From Flavobacteriales bacterium UBA6057 (GTDB taxonomy: Bacteria > Bacteroidota > Bacteroidia > Flavobacteriales_G > Salibacteraceae), in the NCBI GenBank assembly GCA_002428995.1, contig DIYJ01000004.1:62001-126000 (forward strand): a DNA stretch of 64,000 nt, read 5' to 3'. The notes under the pieces were generated by a model, which was given only the letters and a program-made list of their open reading frames with translations, was not told where the DNA came from and did no database searches. Each line of letters starts with the position of its first letter. Position 1 is the stretch's first letter. A program made the position numbers and the translations under genes. Of the stretch, positions 24,568 through 32,888 are shown piece by piece.

Positions 24568-25152
24568 ATGCCGCGAACAAAGCAATTTGATCAGCAACAA
24601 GTCTTAGACAAGGCCGTGGAACTCTTTTGGAAGAAGGGGTTCCACGCCACGTCTATGCAAGACTTAGTGGATCATTTAGGCATCAATCGTGCGAGCCTTT
24701 ACGACACCTTTGGAGGAAAGCAAGAGCTTTTTGATCTGGCTTTTCAAGCCTACATTGCGCGGAACCAGGCTTGGGTAAAGTCTTTTTTCAAAAACACCAA
24801 TTCTGTTCGCGAGAGTCTAAAGCTCTTTTTTTACTCGGCTGTGGATGCTGCGCTGGCGGATAAAGATCGAAAGGGCTGCTTCGTGGTGAACACCGCTGCA
24901 GAAATGATTCCGGGCGATCGGTCTGAATTGGAGCAATGCATCTGTCAAAACAAAGATGGTTTTGAGGCCAACATGCGTGAGCTCTTGCAAATCGGTGTAG
25001 ATCAAGGTGAAATCTCAAAAGACAAAGACTTAAAGGCCATCGCTTCGGCACTGTTTACACTGAATGCCGGTCTACAGGTGGTGGGCAAAATGGAATCCGA
25101 TCGGGATGTGCTCTATTCCATCGTGGATCAAACGCTGAGCATGTTGAACTAG
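24568..25152 (+). CDS. TetR/AcrR-family repressor
   Basis: 194 aa. The N-terminal HTH (~10-55) reads FWKKGFHATSMQDLVDHLGI and ASLYDTFGGKQELF. The C-terminal ligand domain resembles TetR_C subfamilies with Cys in GCFVVN and CICQ. It probably autoregulates the SDR-tetR operon through the GGAAC...GTTCC palindromes upstream of the SDR gene. Loss or oxidation of ligand-binding cysteines could be the signal; that is speculation. Confidence 0.9.
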   Translation: MPRTKQFDQQQVLDKAVELFWKKGFHATSMQDLVDHLGINRASLYDTFGGKQELFDLAFQAYIARNQAWVKSFFKNTNSVRESLKLFFYSAVDAALADKDRKGCFVVNTAAEMIPGDRSELEQCICQNKDGFEANMRELLQIGVDQGEISKDKDLKAIASALFTLNAGLQVVGKMESDRDVLYSIVDQTLSMLN

Positions 25153-25202
25153 GCGAGCTGTTTCAGTTTCAGCGAACGCGCTACTGCCGGAGACATTCCT
25201 GA

Positions 25203-26111
25203 TCAATGAGCCATGGCTTGCTCTTGCATCTCTTCATGCAGGCTGATTGCCACATCCGGATAGTCCGTGATGATTCCATCGATTCCCATGTCCATCAGTT
25301 GAACCATATCCTCTCGATCATTGATGGTCCAGGGAATCACCTTTATGCCTTTGGCATGCAGCTCAGCCACCGATTCCGGGGTGAGTAGCTTGTAGTAACA
25401 GCTGTAAATATCCGGTTGAAAAGTCAACTCGCTCAAAGCGCTGTTGTGATCCTCATTCGCCTCAATCAACCAGGCCGTTTCCGTTTCCGGAGCCTGCTTA
25501 TGAACCTCTTCCAATATGCGTGCATCAAAGGACTGGATCGTTGTTTGGTCCATCGTCCCAGAGGCTTCAAGCGTATTCAGCACCAGTTCCGTGAAGAGCG
25601 CGGGCTCTGGATGAAAAATCCCGTCACCTTCAGGTAGCGACTTGATCTCAATGTTGTAGCGTATCGGTCTCAGCTCCCTGGACCGAATGTGGCTTTCGAC
25701 CTCTCTGATCGCGTCTGACAGTGTAGGCTTGTGAACCTTAAGCTTCTTCTGATCAGGAAAGCGAGGATGCACTTTACTCCCACAGTCAAACTGCTCAAGC
25801 TCCTGCGCAGACATTTGATAGATGTTGTAATCCTCATGTCGCGCGTTCGCCTCCAACTCACTCAGCTCTCCTGAGATCCAGGGCTCATGTGATACAATCA
25901 CCTGGTGATCCTTGCTGATAACCACATCCAGTTCAAGCGTGTGAACTCCCAGATCTACGGCATGAAGAAAGCCAGGAATAGAGTTTTCGGGCATCAGTCC
26001 ACGACATCCTCTGTGACCTTGAATGTCAAAGCTCAGGTCATCTTTTGGTTCCATATCAGAGCAATTACACAGCAGCACTGGAAACAGCAGAAGCGCATAC
26101 AGTTTGTTCAT
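25203..26111 (-). CDS. Glycerophosphodiester phosphodiesterase lipoprotein
   Basis: 302 aa. A short hydrophobic signal (~1-15) ends in a cysteine cluster (CNCSD), so it is likely a lipoprotein. The GDPD TIM-barrel carries His33/Arg34 (GHRG), Glu60 and Asp62 (LELDV) and His75 (SHEP), i.e. catalytic and Ca-binding residues. The C-terminal strands read VIPWTIND and GIDGIITDYPD. It hydrolyses glycerophosphodiesters to glycerol-3-phosphate and an alcohol in the periplasm or at the surface. No glpT-like transporter is adjacent. Confidence 0.9.
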   Translation of the reverse strand: MNKLYALLLFPVLLCNCSDMEPKDDLSFDIQGHRGCRGLMPENSIPGFLHAVDLGVHTLELDVVISKDHQVIVSHEPWISGELSELEANARHEDYNIYQMSAQELEQFDCGSKVHPRFPDQKKLKVHKPTLSDAIREVESHIRSRELRPIRYNIEIKSLPEGDGIFHPEPALFTELVLNTLEASGTMDQTTIQSFDARILEEVHKQAPETETAWLIEANEDHNSALSELTFQPDIYSCYYKLLTPESVAELHAKGIKVIPWTINDREDMVQLMDMGIDGIITDYPDVAISLHEEMQEQAMAH

Positions 26112-26211
26112 AAGAAGCCAAAGCTAGTGGGCGTCTGGCTAATAACCGATGGCTCGGAGTGCTCCAGGGATAAGGCTAACAAAATGATAACCCAGAAAGA
26201 CGACCGGTGAG

Positions 26212-26652
26212 TCAGCTCAGCAGTCTGCGGTGGTAGTTGATCTGTCCCAAATGGTAGCTAAGGTGCGAGGCAAGGTGCAACAGCATGTATTCTTTGGTCC
26301 AGACGTTCTCGCCAATCTTTTGCGGGAATTCTTCTTTCAGGGTGTCTGCATCAATCTGCGGTACTACTTCTGAAAGCATGGTCTTGGTTTCTTCGATCGC
26401 TTGAAGGATTTCCGCCCTGGGAACACCGATGCTGGAAAACTCAGTAGGTCGGTCGCGTTGATAGGAAGTACCTCCGAGGATGTGTCCGATGAAGTGATTG
26501 AGATTGCCCACCAGGTGAAGCGCCAGGTTGCCAGCGCTGTTGCTGATCGAGCCTTCGACTTTCCATAGTAAGTCTTCGTGTTCATAAGCCTTCAATTCAT
26601 CTTGAAGTCGCTCAAGTTCTCGGATATATAGGTCACGAAGGGATAAAAGCAT
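26212..26652 (-). CDS. DinB-superfamily protein
   Basis: 146 aa four-helix bundle. It begins LRDLYIRELERLQDEL and carries the usual metal-type histidines: one in the second helix (LALHLVGNLNHFIGH) and two in the last (LLHLASHLSYHLGQINYHRR). DinB-like proteins include thiol-dependent transferases acting with bacillithiol-type thiols; the substrate here is unknown. It is divergent from padR across a 121-bp region with a strong inverted repeat, so PadR may also control it. Confidence 0.82.
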   Translation of the reverse strand: MLLSLRDLYIRELERLQDELKAYEHEDLLWKVEGSISNSAGNLALHLVGNLNHFIGHILGGTSYQRDRPTEFSSIGVPRAEILQAIEETKTMLSEVVPQIDADTLKEEFPQKIGENVWTKEYMLLHLASHLSYHLGQINYHRRLLS

Positions 26653-26712
26653 GCATGAGGAGTTTGATGCAAAGCTATTGCAATGAGCTGTTATTTAGGG
26701 TTTTAAATAAAT

Positions 26713-26769
26713 ACCTAAGAAATTTATGTATTAATATTTGGATGCATAGAATTCTTAGGTATATGTTTG
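26713..26769 (+). promoter_or_regulatory. padR promoter and operator, possibly leaderless
   Basis: Exact consensus elements TTTG (26737-26740) and TATGTTTG (26762-26769), 21 bp apart. A perfect 9-bp inverted repeat, ACCTAAGAA (26713-26721) and TTCTTAGGT (26752-26760), straddles them. The ATG at 26774 is only 5 nt after the -7 element, so transcription could begin at the start codon itself. Confidence 0.65.
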
Positions 26770-26773
26770 CAGC

Positions 26774-27118
26774 ATGTATTCGAATGAACTGATCAAGGGA
26801 ACCCTACGAACAATTGTTCTAAATCTACTTGCCGATCAGGGCAAGATGTATGGTTATGAGATCACCCAGAAGGTAAAAGAGCTCACCGATGGGAAGATTG
26901 TCATCACCGAAGGAGCGCTCTATCCGTTGTTGCATAAACTCGAGGCGGATGGATTGCTTTCAACCGAAACCGTTCCGATGGGCAAGCGCGTACGCAAGTA
27001 CTACACGCTCACTCAGGATGGATCAGCTTCGGCCCGGGAGAAAGTCGCGGAGTTTTTCGACTTCATGAAAACAATGAACACAGTATTGCGCGGAGATCAT
27101 GGTCTTGCTTTCGAGTAA
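26774..27118 (+). CDS. PadR-family transcriptional regulator
   Basis: 114 aa. Winged helix with GTLRTIVLNLLADQGKMYGY, VITEGALYPLLHKLEADGLL and RKYYTLTQDG. PadR proteins are dimeric repressors that typically bind palindromes overlapping their own promoter, as found here. The gene overlaps the next by 20 nt, so it is translationally linked to the HAAS-domain membrane protein, the usual partner arrangement. Confidence 0.93.
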   Translation: MYSNELIKGTLRTIVLNLLADQGKMYGYEITQKVKELTDGKIVITEGALYPLLHKLEADGLLSTETVPMGKRVRKYYTLTQDGSASAREKVAEFFDFMKTMNTVLRGDHGLAFE

Positions 27119-28376
27119 GCAAATCGATGCTATACACGACTTGCTGGTGGCAAGAGGTGTAGCATACGATGCGCTTCGGATGGACCTGCTGGATCATCTG
27201 TGTTGCATGGTGGAGCACCGCATGGACAGCGGAGATCCATTTGAGCGTGCACTCACAGAATCCGCCAAAGAATTCGGTCCTCAGGGTTTCGAAAAAACAC
27301 AGGAGGAAACCCTCTACCTATTGACATCAAAACATAGAAAAATGAAGACTATAACTTCCATATTCGGAATCATTGCAAGCTCGTTAACGCTTGCGGGACT
27401 TCTGCTTAAAATCCTACACCTGCCTTTTGCCGGTATTTTGCTCATCCTTGGCATTGGTGGTTTAATATTCACCTTCCTGCCCATGATGCTCGCAGTGCGC
27501 CTGCATGAAAGTCAAGGCAATCAGGCGGTCATTATCAACGTGCTCGGTGTATTATGCACCCTGGTTTTTTTGGTGGCGATTACCTTCAAAATCATGTATT
27601 GGCCTTATGCCAATCTGCTTTTAACGGTGAGCCTCTCTGCGCTGACGCTTCTTTTCATCCCGGCTATTTTTCTCCGATCCTACAAAAAGGCTGAGAATAA
27701 ACTGATGAGCGTCACCTACGTTCTGGCGGTGTTTACCGGAGTTCTCCTTCTCTACAAAGTCACAACAGCTGAGCCGAGTTTGTCGGTGAGCAACGGGATG
27801 CTGGTGATGAACCAGTCGATCCGTTCTGAGGTGGAGAATAGTAACGCGGAGCGCGAAGAGCTTATGGCTTCTATGCAAGAGCAGTCTCCGCGTCTGAACG
27901 ATCTCGCCCTGGCTACAGAAGAACTCTCAGCATATTCTGAGCACCTGCGTTGGCATATCATTGCCCTCAGCCAGGAAGTCTCCGCTGATGATATCAAGAA
28001 CATCGATTTGGAAAACGTAAAGTGGCTTTCCTCCATCTATCAATATCAGGATCGCTGGATGGATGATTCATCTGAGTTCAATGTGCATGAGCTTGGTGAG
28101 AAAATGAGGAATTGGAAATCAAAGGCATCAGCGTTGGGAGTGGAGGATGCACAGTTGGACAATTGGTTTCCGATGGATAGTGTGGTGGTTCCCCATCGAC
28201 CCAAAATGGCGTGGGAAAAGGCACACTTTTCCAACGGGGTGCTTGTGGCTGTTGTGACCAACCTGGACAAAATCTCATTGACCGCCAACCAACGCTTTCT
28301 ACAGCTGGCCACCCGGGAACAGGGACGTCAACAGTTAGCCCAGGTGATCAATCCAACTTCTCAAGCATCAAGATAA
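27099..28376 (+). CDS. HAAS-like/GldL-like-helix membrane protein (copy 1)
   Basis: 425 aa. The N-terminal ~75 residues (MDLLDHLCCMVEHRMDSG, then AKEFG) match the HAAS layout that accompanies PadR regulators. Five or six membrane helices follow at ~83-230, two with the GldL-type sequence FKIMYWPYANLLL/LKILHLPFAGILL. After them comes a ~190-residue soluble helical domain, probably periplasmic. The start overlaps padR by 20 nt. Role probably sensory or envelope-related; no enzyme motif. The next gene is a paralogue. Confidence 0.78.
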   Translation: MVLLSSKQIDAIHDLLVARGVAYDALRMDLLDHLCCMVEHRMDSGDPFERALTESAKEFGPQGFEKTQEETLYLLTSKHRKMKTITSIFGIIASSLTLAGLLLKILHLPFAGILLILGIGGLIFTFLPMMLAVRLHESQGNQAVIINVLGVLCTLVFLVAITFKIMYWPYANLLLTVSLSALTLLFIPAIFLRSYKKAENKLMSVTYVLAVFTGVLLLYKVTTAEPSLSVSNGMLVMNQSIRSEVENSNAEREELMASMQEQSPRLNDLALATEELSAYSEHLRWHIIALSQEVSADDIKNIDLENVKWLSSIYQYQDRWMDDSSEFNVHELGEKMRNWKSKASALGVEDAQLDNWFPMDSVVVPHRPKMAWEKAHFSNGVLVAVVTNLDKISLTANQRFLQLATREQGRQQLAQVINPTSQASR

Positions 28377-28408
28377 TAGGGCATCACCCTGACTGGGGGA
28401 GATCTCTA

Positions 28409-28510
28409 CACTTCACAATGAATCCAGATGCTTTTTCTACAGCCGCTTGCCCGCTGAAGAACAAAGAGTTTTTAGTCTTCGGAAAAACAATGAAGAAAGC
28501 ATTCAGCTGA
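28409..28510 (+). pseudogene. Remnant of padR 3' end, duplicated with the downstream gene
   Basis: This stretch aligns with padR bases 26999-27098. HFTMNPDAFSTAACPLKNKE corresponds to YYTLTQDGSASAREKVAE, and GAGTTTTT, AAAACAATGAA and GAGATCATGG are shared at the DNA level. The reading frame is kept except for one two-codon length difference; GGA in padR has become TGA here (28508), ending the remnant. The rest of padR is missing. Confidence 0.8.
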
Positions 28511-28514
28511 GATC

Positions 28515-29810
28515 ATGGTCTTGCTCTCTAATAAGCAAATCGATGCCATACACGACCTTTTGGTCGCTCATGGTGTGGCATACGATACGCTCAGGATGGA
28601 TTTGCTCGATCACCTCTGCTGCATGGTGGAAGAGCGCATGGATCGGGGAGCTTCATTTGATGCTGCCCTAGCCGATGCTGTGCGTGAATTTGGTCCTTCC
28701 GGGTTAGAAAAAGCGCAAGAAGAAACCCTGGACTTATTGAACACAACACTAAGAAAAATGAAAAAAGTAACTTCTATAATTGGAATCACTGGTAGCTTCC
28801 TTGCATTGACGGGTGTGGTCTTTAAGATCATGTATTGGCAAGGAGCAAACCTGTCGCTCGCACTGGGTATTTTAACCATCGCCCTGATCTACCTGCCCAT
28901 GCTTCTATGGGTCAGGCTCAAGGAAGTCAGCGGGAGCGTCTTAATCTTTACAAACGCAACCGGAATTCTGGCTGCAATGGTCTTCCTCATTTCGGTCCTC
29001 TTCAGGGTGATGCATTGGCCATACTCTAATGCCCTGATGACAGGAAGTCTGTTGTGGATCGCGTTTGTTTTTATTCCTGGCTACTTCATCAGATCCTACA
29101 GGATGGCAGAAAACAAGCTGATGAGTGTCGCTTATGTACTTGTGTTATTCACCGGTGTTTTTCTCCTGTATCGGATGACCACCTTGGGAAACAGCAAGGA
29201 AATGAGGAATGGCATCTATGTCATGCACCAGAGCCTTCGCATGGAAGTCCATCAGGCCAATGAGGAGCGCGCAAGGCTTCTCGCTCACCATCGGCAAACG
29301 CTTCCGGAAGAAATGATCGCATTTCAAACGGCTACAGATACGTTGATCAACTACATTGAAGGGATGAGGGTTAAGAGCATCGCTCTTACTCAAGAGGTAT
29401 CCTTACCCAAGGCTGCTACCATGAATCTTCAGTACATAAGCTGGGGACGAGCGGCCGGTTTTCTACAGGATAACCTTCTGGACCAATCCAGCTCCTACAA
29501 TGCCACGGAGTTGCGCCAATACATTGAAGATTGGAAGCAGGCGGCTTTAGCAACAGGTATTGCCCCTCATCATTTGGAACACTGGCTGAAGCTCGAAGAA
29601 CTTACCACACCTGAGTATGGAAAGCTCAGCTGGGAAGAAGCGCATTTCCGCCATGCCACGGTCGTTTCACTCATCACTTACCTCGATCAACTTTCGTTGG
29701 AGGTGAATCACAGATTCATCCAAGCTCTATCCATGCTCATTGAAGGCAAGGAAGCCGGTAGGGCAAATGAATTGTCGATGGAATTTAACTCTCAGAGACT
29801 TGGAGCGTGA
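28515..29810 (+). CDS. HAAS-like/GldL-like-helix membrane protein (copy 2)
   Basis: 431 aa paralogue of the preceding gene. The first 60 residues are nearly identical in pattern (MVLLSNKQIDAIHDLLVAHG, MDLLDHLCCMVEERMD). It is followed by the same helix set with FKIMYWQGANLSL and FRVMHWPYSNALM, and the same C-terminal helical domain (both contain AHF...VSLITYLDQLSL-like segments). It arose by tandem duplication that also carried the 3' end of padR. The stop overlaps the convergent DUF6503 gene by 26 nt. Confidence 0.78.
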   Translation: MVLLSNKQIDAIHDLLVAHGVAYDTLRMDLLDHLCCMVEERMDRGASFDAALADAVREFGPSGLEKAQEETLDLLNTTLRKMKKVTSIIGITGSFLALTGVVFKIMYWQGANLSLALGILTIALIYLPMLLWVRLKEVSGSVLIFTNATGILAAMVFLISVLFRVMHWPYSNALMTGSLLWIAFVFIPGYFIRSYRMAENKLMSVAYVLVLFTGVFLLYRMTTLGNSKEMRNGIYVMHQSLRMEVHQANEERARLLAHHRQTLPEEMIAFQTATDTLINYIEGMRVKSIALTQEVSLPKAATMNLQYISWGRAAGFLQDNLLDQSSSYNATELRQYIEDWKQAALATGIAPHHLEHWLKLEELTTPEYGKLSWEEAHFRHATVVSLITYLDQLSLEVNHRFIQALSMLIEGKEAGRANELSMEFNSQRLGA

Positions 29811-30534
29811 CATCCACATTCTCCAGCTCGATCTTAGAAAGTAGTTTGAGCTGATCCTTCAAAAAGGCTTCGTCCACCGTTCGCAGCGGCACGGAGCCTT
29901 TTTCTTTCGGCTTGTAATTGTTGTAATCGACAAATCGAATTCCACCAACAACGCGTGGATTCAATGCTTCCCGAAAGCGCAGGCCACCGCCATCGGTGTG
30001 GTATTCATAGGCCAGGTAATCGACTGACCACGTCTGCTTGTTGATCCAGTAGATGAACACATCGTCAAAATCTTCACCACCACCTTCTTGGTTGAAGGTG
30101 ACTTTGATCTTGTGGTAGTCTTGTCCCTTGAGCGTGATGCTTCCCAGGTATTCCTTGTTTACCGCGGCATCATTCAGGCCAAAGGGGAGAAGTGCAAAGT
30201 AGAAGACGGAGTTGATTGAATTTGAGTAGCGGGGAACCATAGAGTCAGGAACATCCACCAACATGCTGTTGATCTCCCTGGAAAATCCATCGTTGTCCAA
30301 AAAATCATGGATGGTATCCTGCTCATCCACGCGCGTCCGCTCCATCAGATACTGCCCTCCATTCCGGGTAATGTTGTAATGCAGGTCACGAAAATCGAAG
30401 GAGATCATTGCGTTTTCGTAACGATCTCCACCAGCAGACTCAATGGATTGGTTGATGATCGAAACAGCGTCTCCAGAGGGTGAACTACAAGAGAACAAGG
30501 CGAGCGCCAAGAGAAAAGTCCAGATTCTATTCAT
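29785..30534 (-). CDS. DUF6503-family lipoprotein
   Basis: 249 aa. Lipoprotein signal MNRIWTFLLALALFSCSS. The body matches the DUF6503 family of Bacteroidota: IESAGGDRYENAMISFDFRD, PDSMVPRYSNSINSVFYF, VTFNQEGGGEDFDDVFIYW, RFREALNPRVVGGIRFVDY. The fold is probably an LolA/LppX-like half-barrel, as in other 'outer-membrane lipoprotein sorting' relatives, so a lipophilic cargo is plausible; this is inference. It lies upstream of nothing related; a thioredoxin gene precedes it on the same strand. Confidence 0.85.
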   Translation of the reverse strand: MNRIWTFLLALALFSCSSPSGDAVSIINQSIESAGGDRYENAMISFDFRDLHYNITRNGGQYLMERTRVDEQDTIHDFLDNDGFSREINSMLVDVPDSMVPRYSNSINSVFYFALLPFGLNDAAVNKEYLGSITLKGQDYHKIKVTFNQEGGGEDFDDVFIYWINKQTWSVDYLAYEYHTDGGGLRFREALNPRVVGGIRFVDYNNYKPKEKGSVPLRTVDEAFLKDQLKLLSKIELENVDVTLQVSES

Positions 30535-30590
30535 GGTGAGTTAGAGCGTATACTGCGCTTGAAGGACGATGCTCCTTTACGATCCTTGCA

Positions 30591-31031
30591 TTAGCTCTTC
30601 ACTGCTTCCAGGGCTTTTGCCATGGTAAGCAACTGCTCGGAGTGGCGATACCCAACAGCTTTCTTTTTCACTGCTCCCTCAGGATCGAGGAAAAACAAGG
30701 TTGGATAGGCGGTAACCCCATATTTGCGAGCCAGCTCACGGCCTTCTCCACGCTCCATGTCCATCGCCACGTTGATGAAATTCTCGTTGAAGTATGCACC
30801 AACATTAGGATCTGAAAACACATTGCGCTTCAACAGCTTGCATGGACCGCACCAAACTGCATAAGCGTCCATGAATACGAGTTTGTCTTCCTCTTCGGCC
30901 TTTTTCAAGGCTTCTGCCCATGTGCCTTCAAAGAAGGTGATTCCTCCGGGATCCGTGTAGTGATGCGTACGGGTACCTTGAAGGAAGAGAGCTGAAACAA
31001 AAACAAGACTGAGTAGGGCAATGGACCTCAT
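30591..31031 (-). CDS. Exported thioredoxin-family protein
   Basis: 146 aa. A signal peptide (~1-20, SALFLQG) is followed by a thioredoxin fold with the active site VWCGPCK (~62-68) and cis-proline segment VTAYPTLFFLD. The extra AEEEDKLVFMDAYA element is typical of DUF255-like/thiol:disulfide proteins of the periplasm. It should reduce or isomerise disulfides, or handle cytochrome maturation. It may share a transcript with the DUF6503 lipoprotein 56 bp downstream. Confidence 0.9.
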   Translation of the reverse strand: MRSIALLSLVFVSALFLQGTRTHHYTDPGGITFFEGTWAEALKKAEEEDKLVFMDAYAVWCGPCKLLKRNVFSDPNVGAYFNENFINVAMDMERGEGRELARKYGVTAYPTLFFLDPEGAVKKKAVGYRHSEQLLTMAKALEAVKS

Positions 31032-31159
31032 ATTCGAAAATTTTGATGTTTACTAAAGTAGAATGAACACGCAGTTCCTTACCATGCGTTTCCGCCATGA
31101 ATCTTAAAAAGTCTTACCCAAACAGGCGACATTCCAGTGAAGCTAACGCTTCGATGGCG

Positions 31160-31759
31160 CTATTCATTGCCTCCAGGGTATAGGTCAAGGTACTCCATGC
31201 ATTCCTGCATCAACTCCTCTGCCTCTGACTTCTTGATGCTGTATTCAGGCTCCGTTGAATTGTTGGATTCGCTCACAAAGCTTCCATCCTTGTAGTAGTA
31301 CATTTTGTCAATCTCGCTCTTATCCTTTCCTCGCTCCACATCTCCCATATCTTCAATCGTAGCCAGCACAAGTTGATCATTGTTCAGGTAGAATTCCTCC
31401 GTCCGCTTGGATATTCCAGGATGAGGATAAGTCTTCATTCGAATGATCTGACCGTCCAGTGCGTAATAGTGGATTTTCGACCATTTCTGTGCGATGCGCG
31501 GGCGCGCACTGGTGGTAATTAAGGTTGTGGGTTCAATGTCCTTGATCTGCTCCTCAATCGAATTCCGAAGCTCATCCACACTCTTAACGACCGCTTCAGA
31601 ATCTACCGTTGGGGCTGATTCTTCCTCAACCATGGGTTGTTCTGTGGCTGGTTCAATTTCTTTTGGCTGCTCCTGTTTCGGGCTATCACAAGAAGCGAAG
31701 AGTGCCAGCGTCAAAGTGATGGAGAGGTAAGATCGTAGGTTGTTGCTGGAGAAGTTCAA
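31160..31759 (-). CDS. Unrecognised lipoprotein
   Basis: 199 aa; no family recognised. Lipoprotein signal with lipobox ALFASC (~Cys24), then an acidic, proline- and glutamate-rich linker (~28-60) as found in surface-exposed lipoproteins. A compact C-terminal domain follows (~80-195) with strands HYYALDGQIIRMKTYPH and EEFYLNNDQLVLATIED that resemble MORN/YwqK-like or toxin-immunity-like beta repeats. It is monocistronic by spacing. The 218 bp upstream contain no clear gene. Confidence 0.65.
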   Translation of the reverse strand: MNFSSNNLRSYLSITLTLALFASCDSPKQEQPKEIEPATEQPMVEEESAPTVDSEAVVKSVDELRNSIEEQIKDIEPTTLITTSARPRIAQKWSKIHYYALDGQIIRMKTYPHPGISKRTEEFYLNNDQLVLATIEDMGDVERGKDKSEIDKMYYYKDGSFVSESNNSTEPEYSIKKSEAEELMQECMEYLDLYPGGNE

Positions 31760-31977
31760 GGCAATAGTTTTAAGCGGTTAGTTCATGATTTGTTCTTGCA
31801 CCTTCATTTAGTCTGGAAGACTCCTTGACGGTGTGTGCGCAGGCGAAATTATGAGCTGGACTCCGGTTCTGAAAAGGTGAAAGTGTTAACGTTCGGGAAC
31901 GAGCGAAGCCATCGGCTTTTGCCGCCTGGCCATACTCTCATTCGTCTTCGAAAGGCCTTCATCTTTAGGGTAGTGAA

Positions 31978-32826
31978 TTGCATTTTTGGCCTGTGGTAGA
32001 GTTCATGCCCAACGATGAATTGACAAAGTCTGTGGAGAGCTTCTGGATTTCCGAGCCGGATGGTTCCATGTTTCTCATTCCGGATGGCACCTTCAATCTC
32101 ATCATTTGCAGCGGAGAGACTTTTTTAGGCGAGACAGACCAAAAGCCTCTTGAGCCGGGATGTTATTTCCGATTCATCAGTGATCTTCCGGTGCATCTGA
32201 GAAGTTCAGATCCATTGCTCAGCATTCGTTTCAAGGTCTTTTGCTCTAACAGCTTGTTGCAACGCTTTAGCTCTCACTTCAAGCCCGTACACAACGGTGT
32301 TCTTTTCTACTTGCCTCCTGAGCAGTTGCTCCTGTCGGAAAGCTTTGTGCATCCTGATCGGAGGATTGAACCGGAACAACGCGTTGAGCGAGTGGTGAAA
32401 GCCCTTGAGCCTTGGGCGCTGAAGCATGCAGAACCCGTTCATTCGCTCCGAGGCATGGTAAATTACCTCCTCGAACGGGAAGGACGAACATCGGTACAGC
32501 AAATGCAAGATGATCTTGGAGTCAGCAGGCAGTACATTCATTCGCGGTTTAAGCGCTCCATGAGAGTCACTCCTACACAACTCTCCAGCATTTGGAGAAT
32601 GAACCGCTTTCTCATTGCGATGCAAGACGGTGAATCGCTGACGCAGGCATCACTGGAATCCGGGTTTTATGACCAATCTCACGGGATTCGGACGTTCCGA
32701 AGGCTGCTGGGGGCAAGTCCTACCCAATTCCTCCGAAAGTATCACTCCATGCTTGAGTTTAACCTCGCGCAGATGCGCCATCGGTTTCAGGGTGGCTACG
32801 ATCCGAAGATGAGCACAGCAGGTTGA
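31978..32826 (+). CDS. AraC-family transcriptional regulator
   Basis: 282 aa with a TTG start; an ATG ten codons in (32005) is a reasonable alternative. The N-terminal ~120 residues resemble the DUF6597/cupin-type sensor found in AraC regulators of Bacteroidota (LIPDGTFNLIICSGE). The C-terminal double HTH (~165-265) reads VQQMQDDLGVSRQYIHSRFK and GFYDQSHGIRTFRRLLGASPTQF. It may control the downstream exported propeller gene 62 bp away, but this is positional only. Confidence 0.88.
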   Translation: MHFWPVVEFMPNDELTKSVESFWISEPDGSMFLIPDGTFNLIICSGETFLGETDQKPLEPGCYFRFISDLPVHLRSSDPLLSIRFKVFCSNSLLQRFSSHFKPVHNGVLFYLPPEQLLLSESFVHPDRRIEPEQRVERVVKALEPWALKHAEPVHSLRGMVNYLLEREGRTSVQQMQDDLGVSRQYIHSRFKRSMRVTPTQLSSIWRMNRFLIAMQDGESLTQASLESGFYDQSHGIRTFRRLLGASPTQFLRKYHSMLEFNLAQMRHRFQGGYDPKMSTAG

Positions 32827-32888
32827 CATTTGTACAATTTTGAGAGCCGTGCACTCGATTCATTTGCTTTTACACCAAACAGAAAGCA

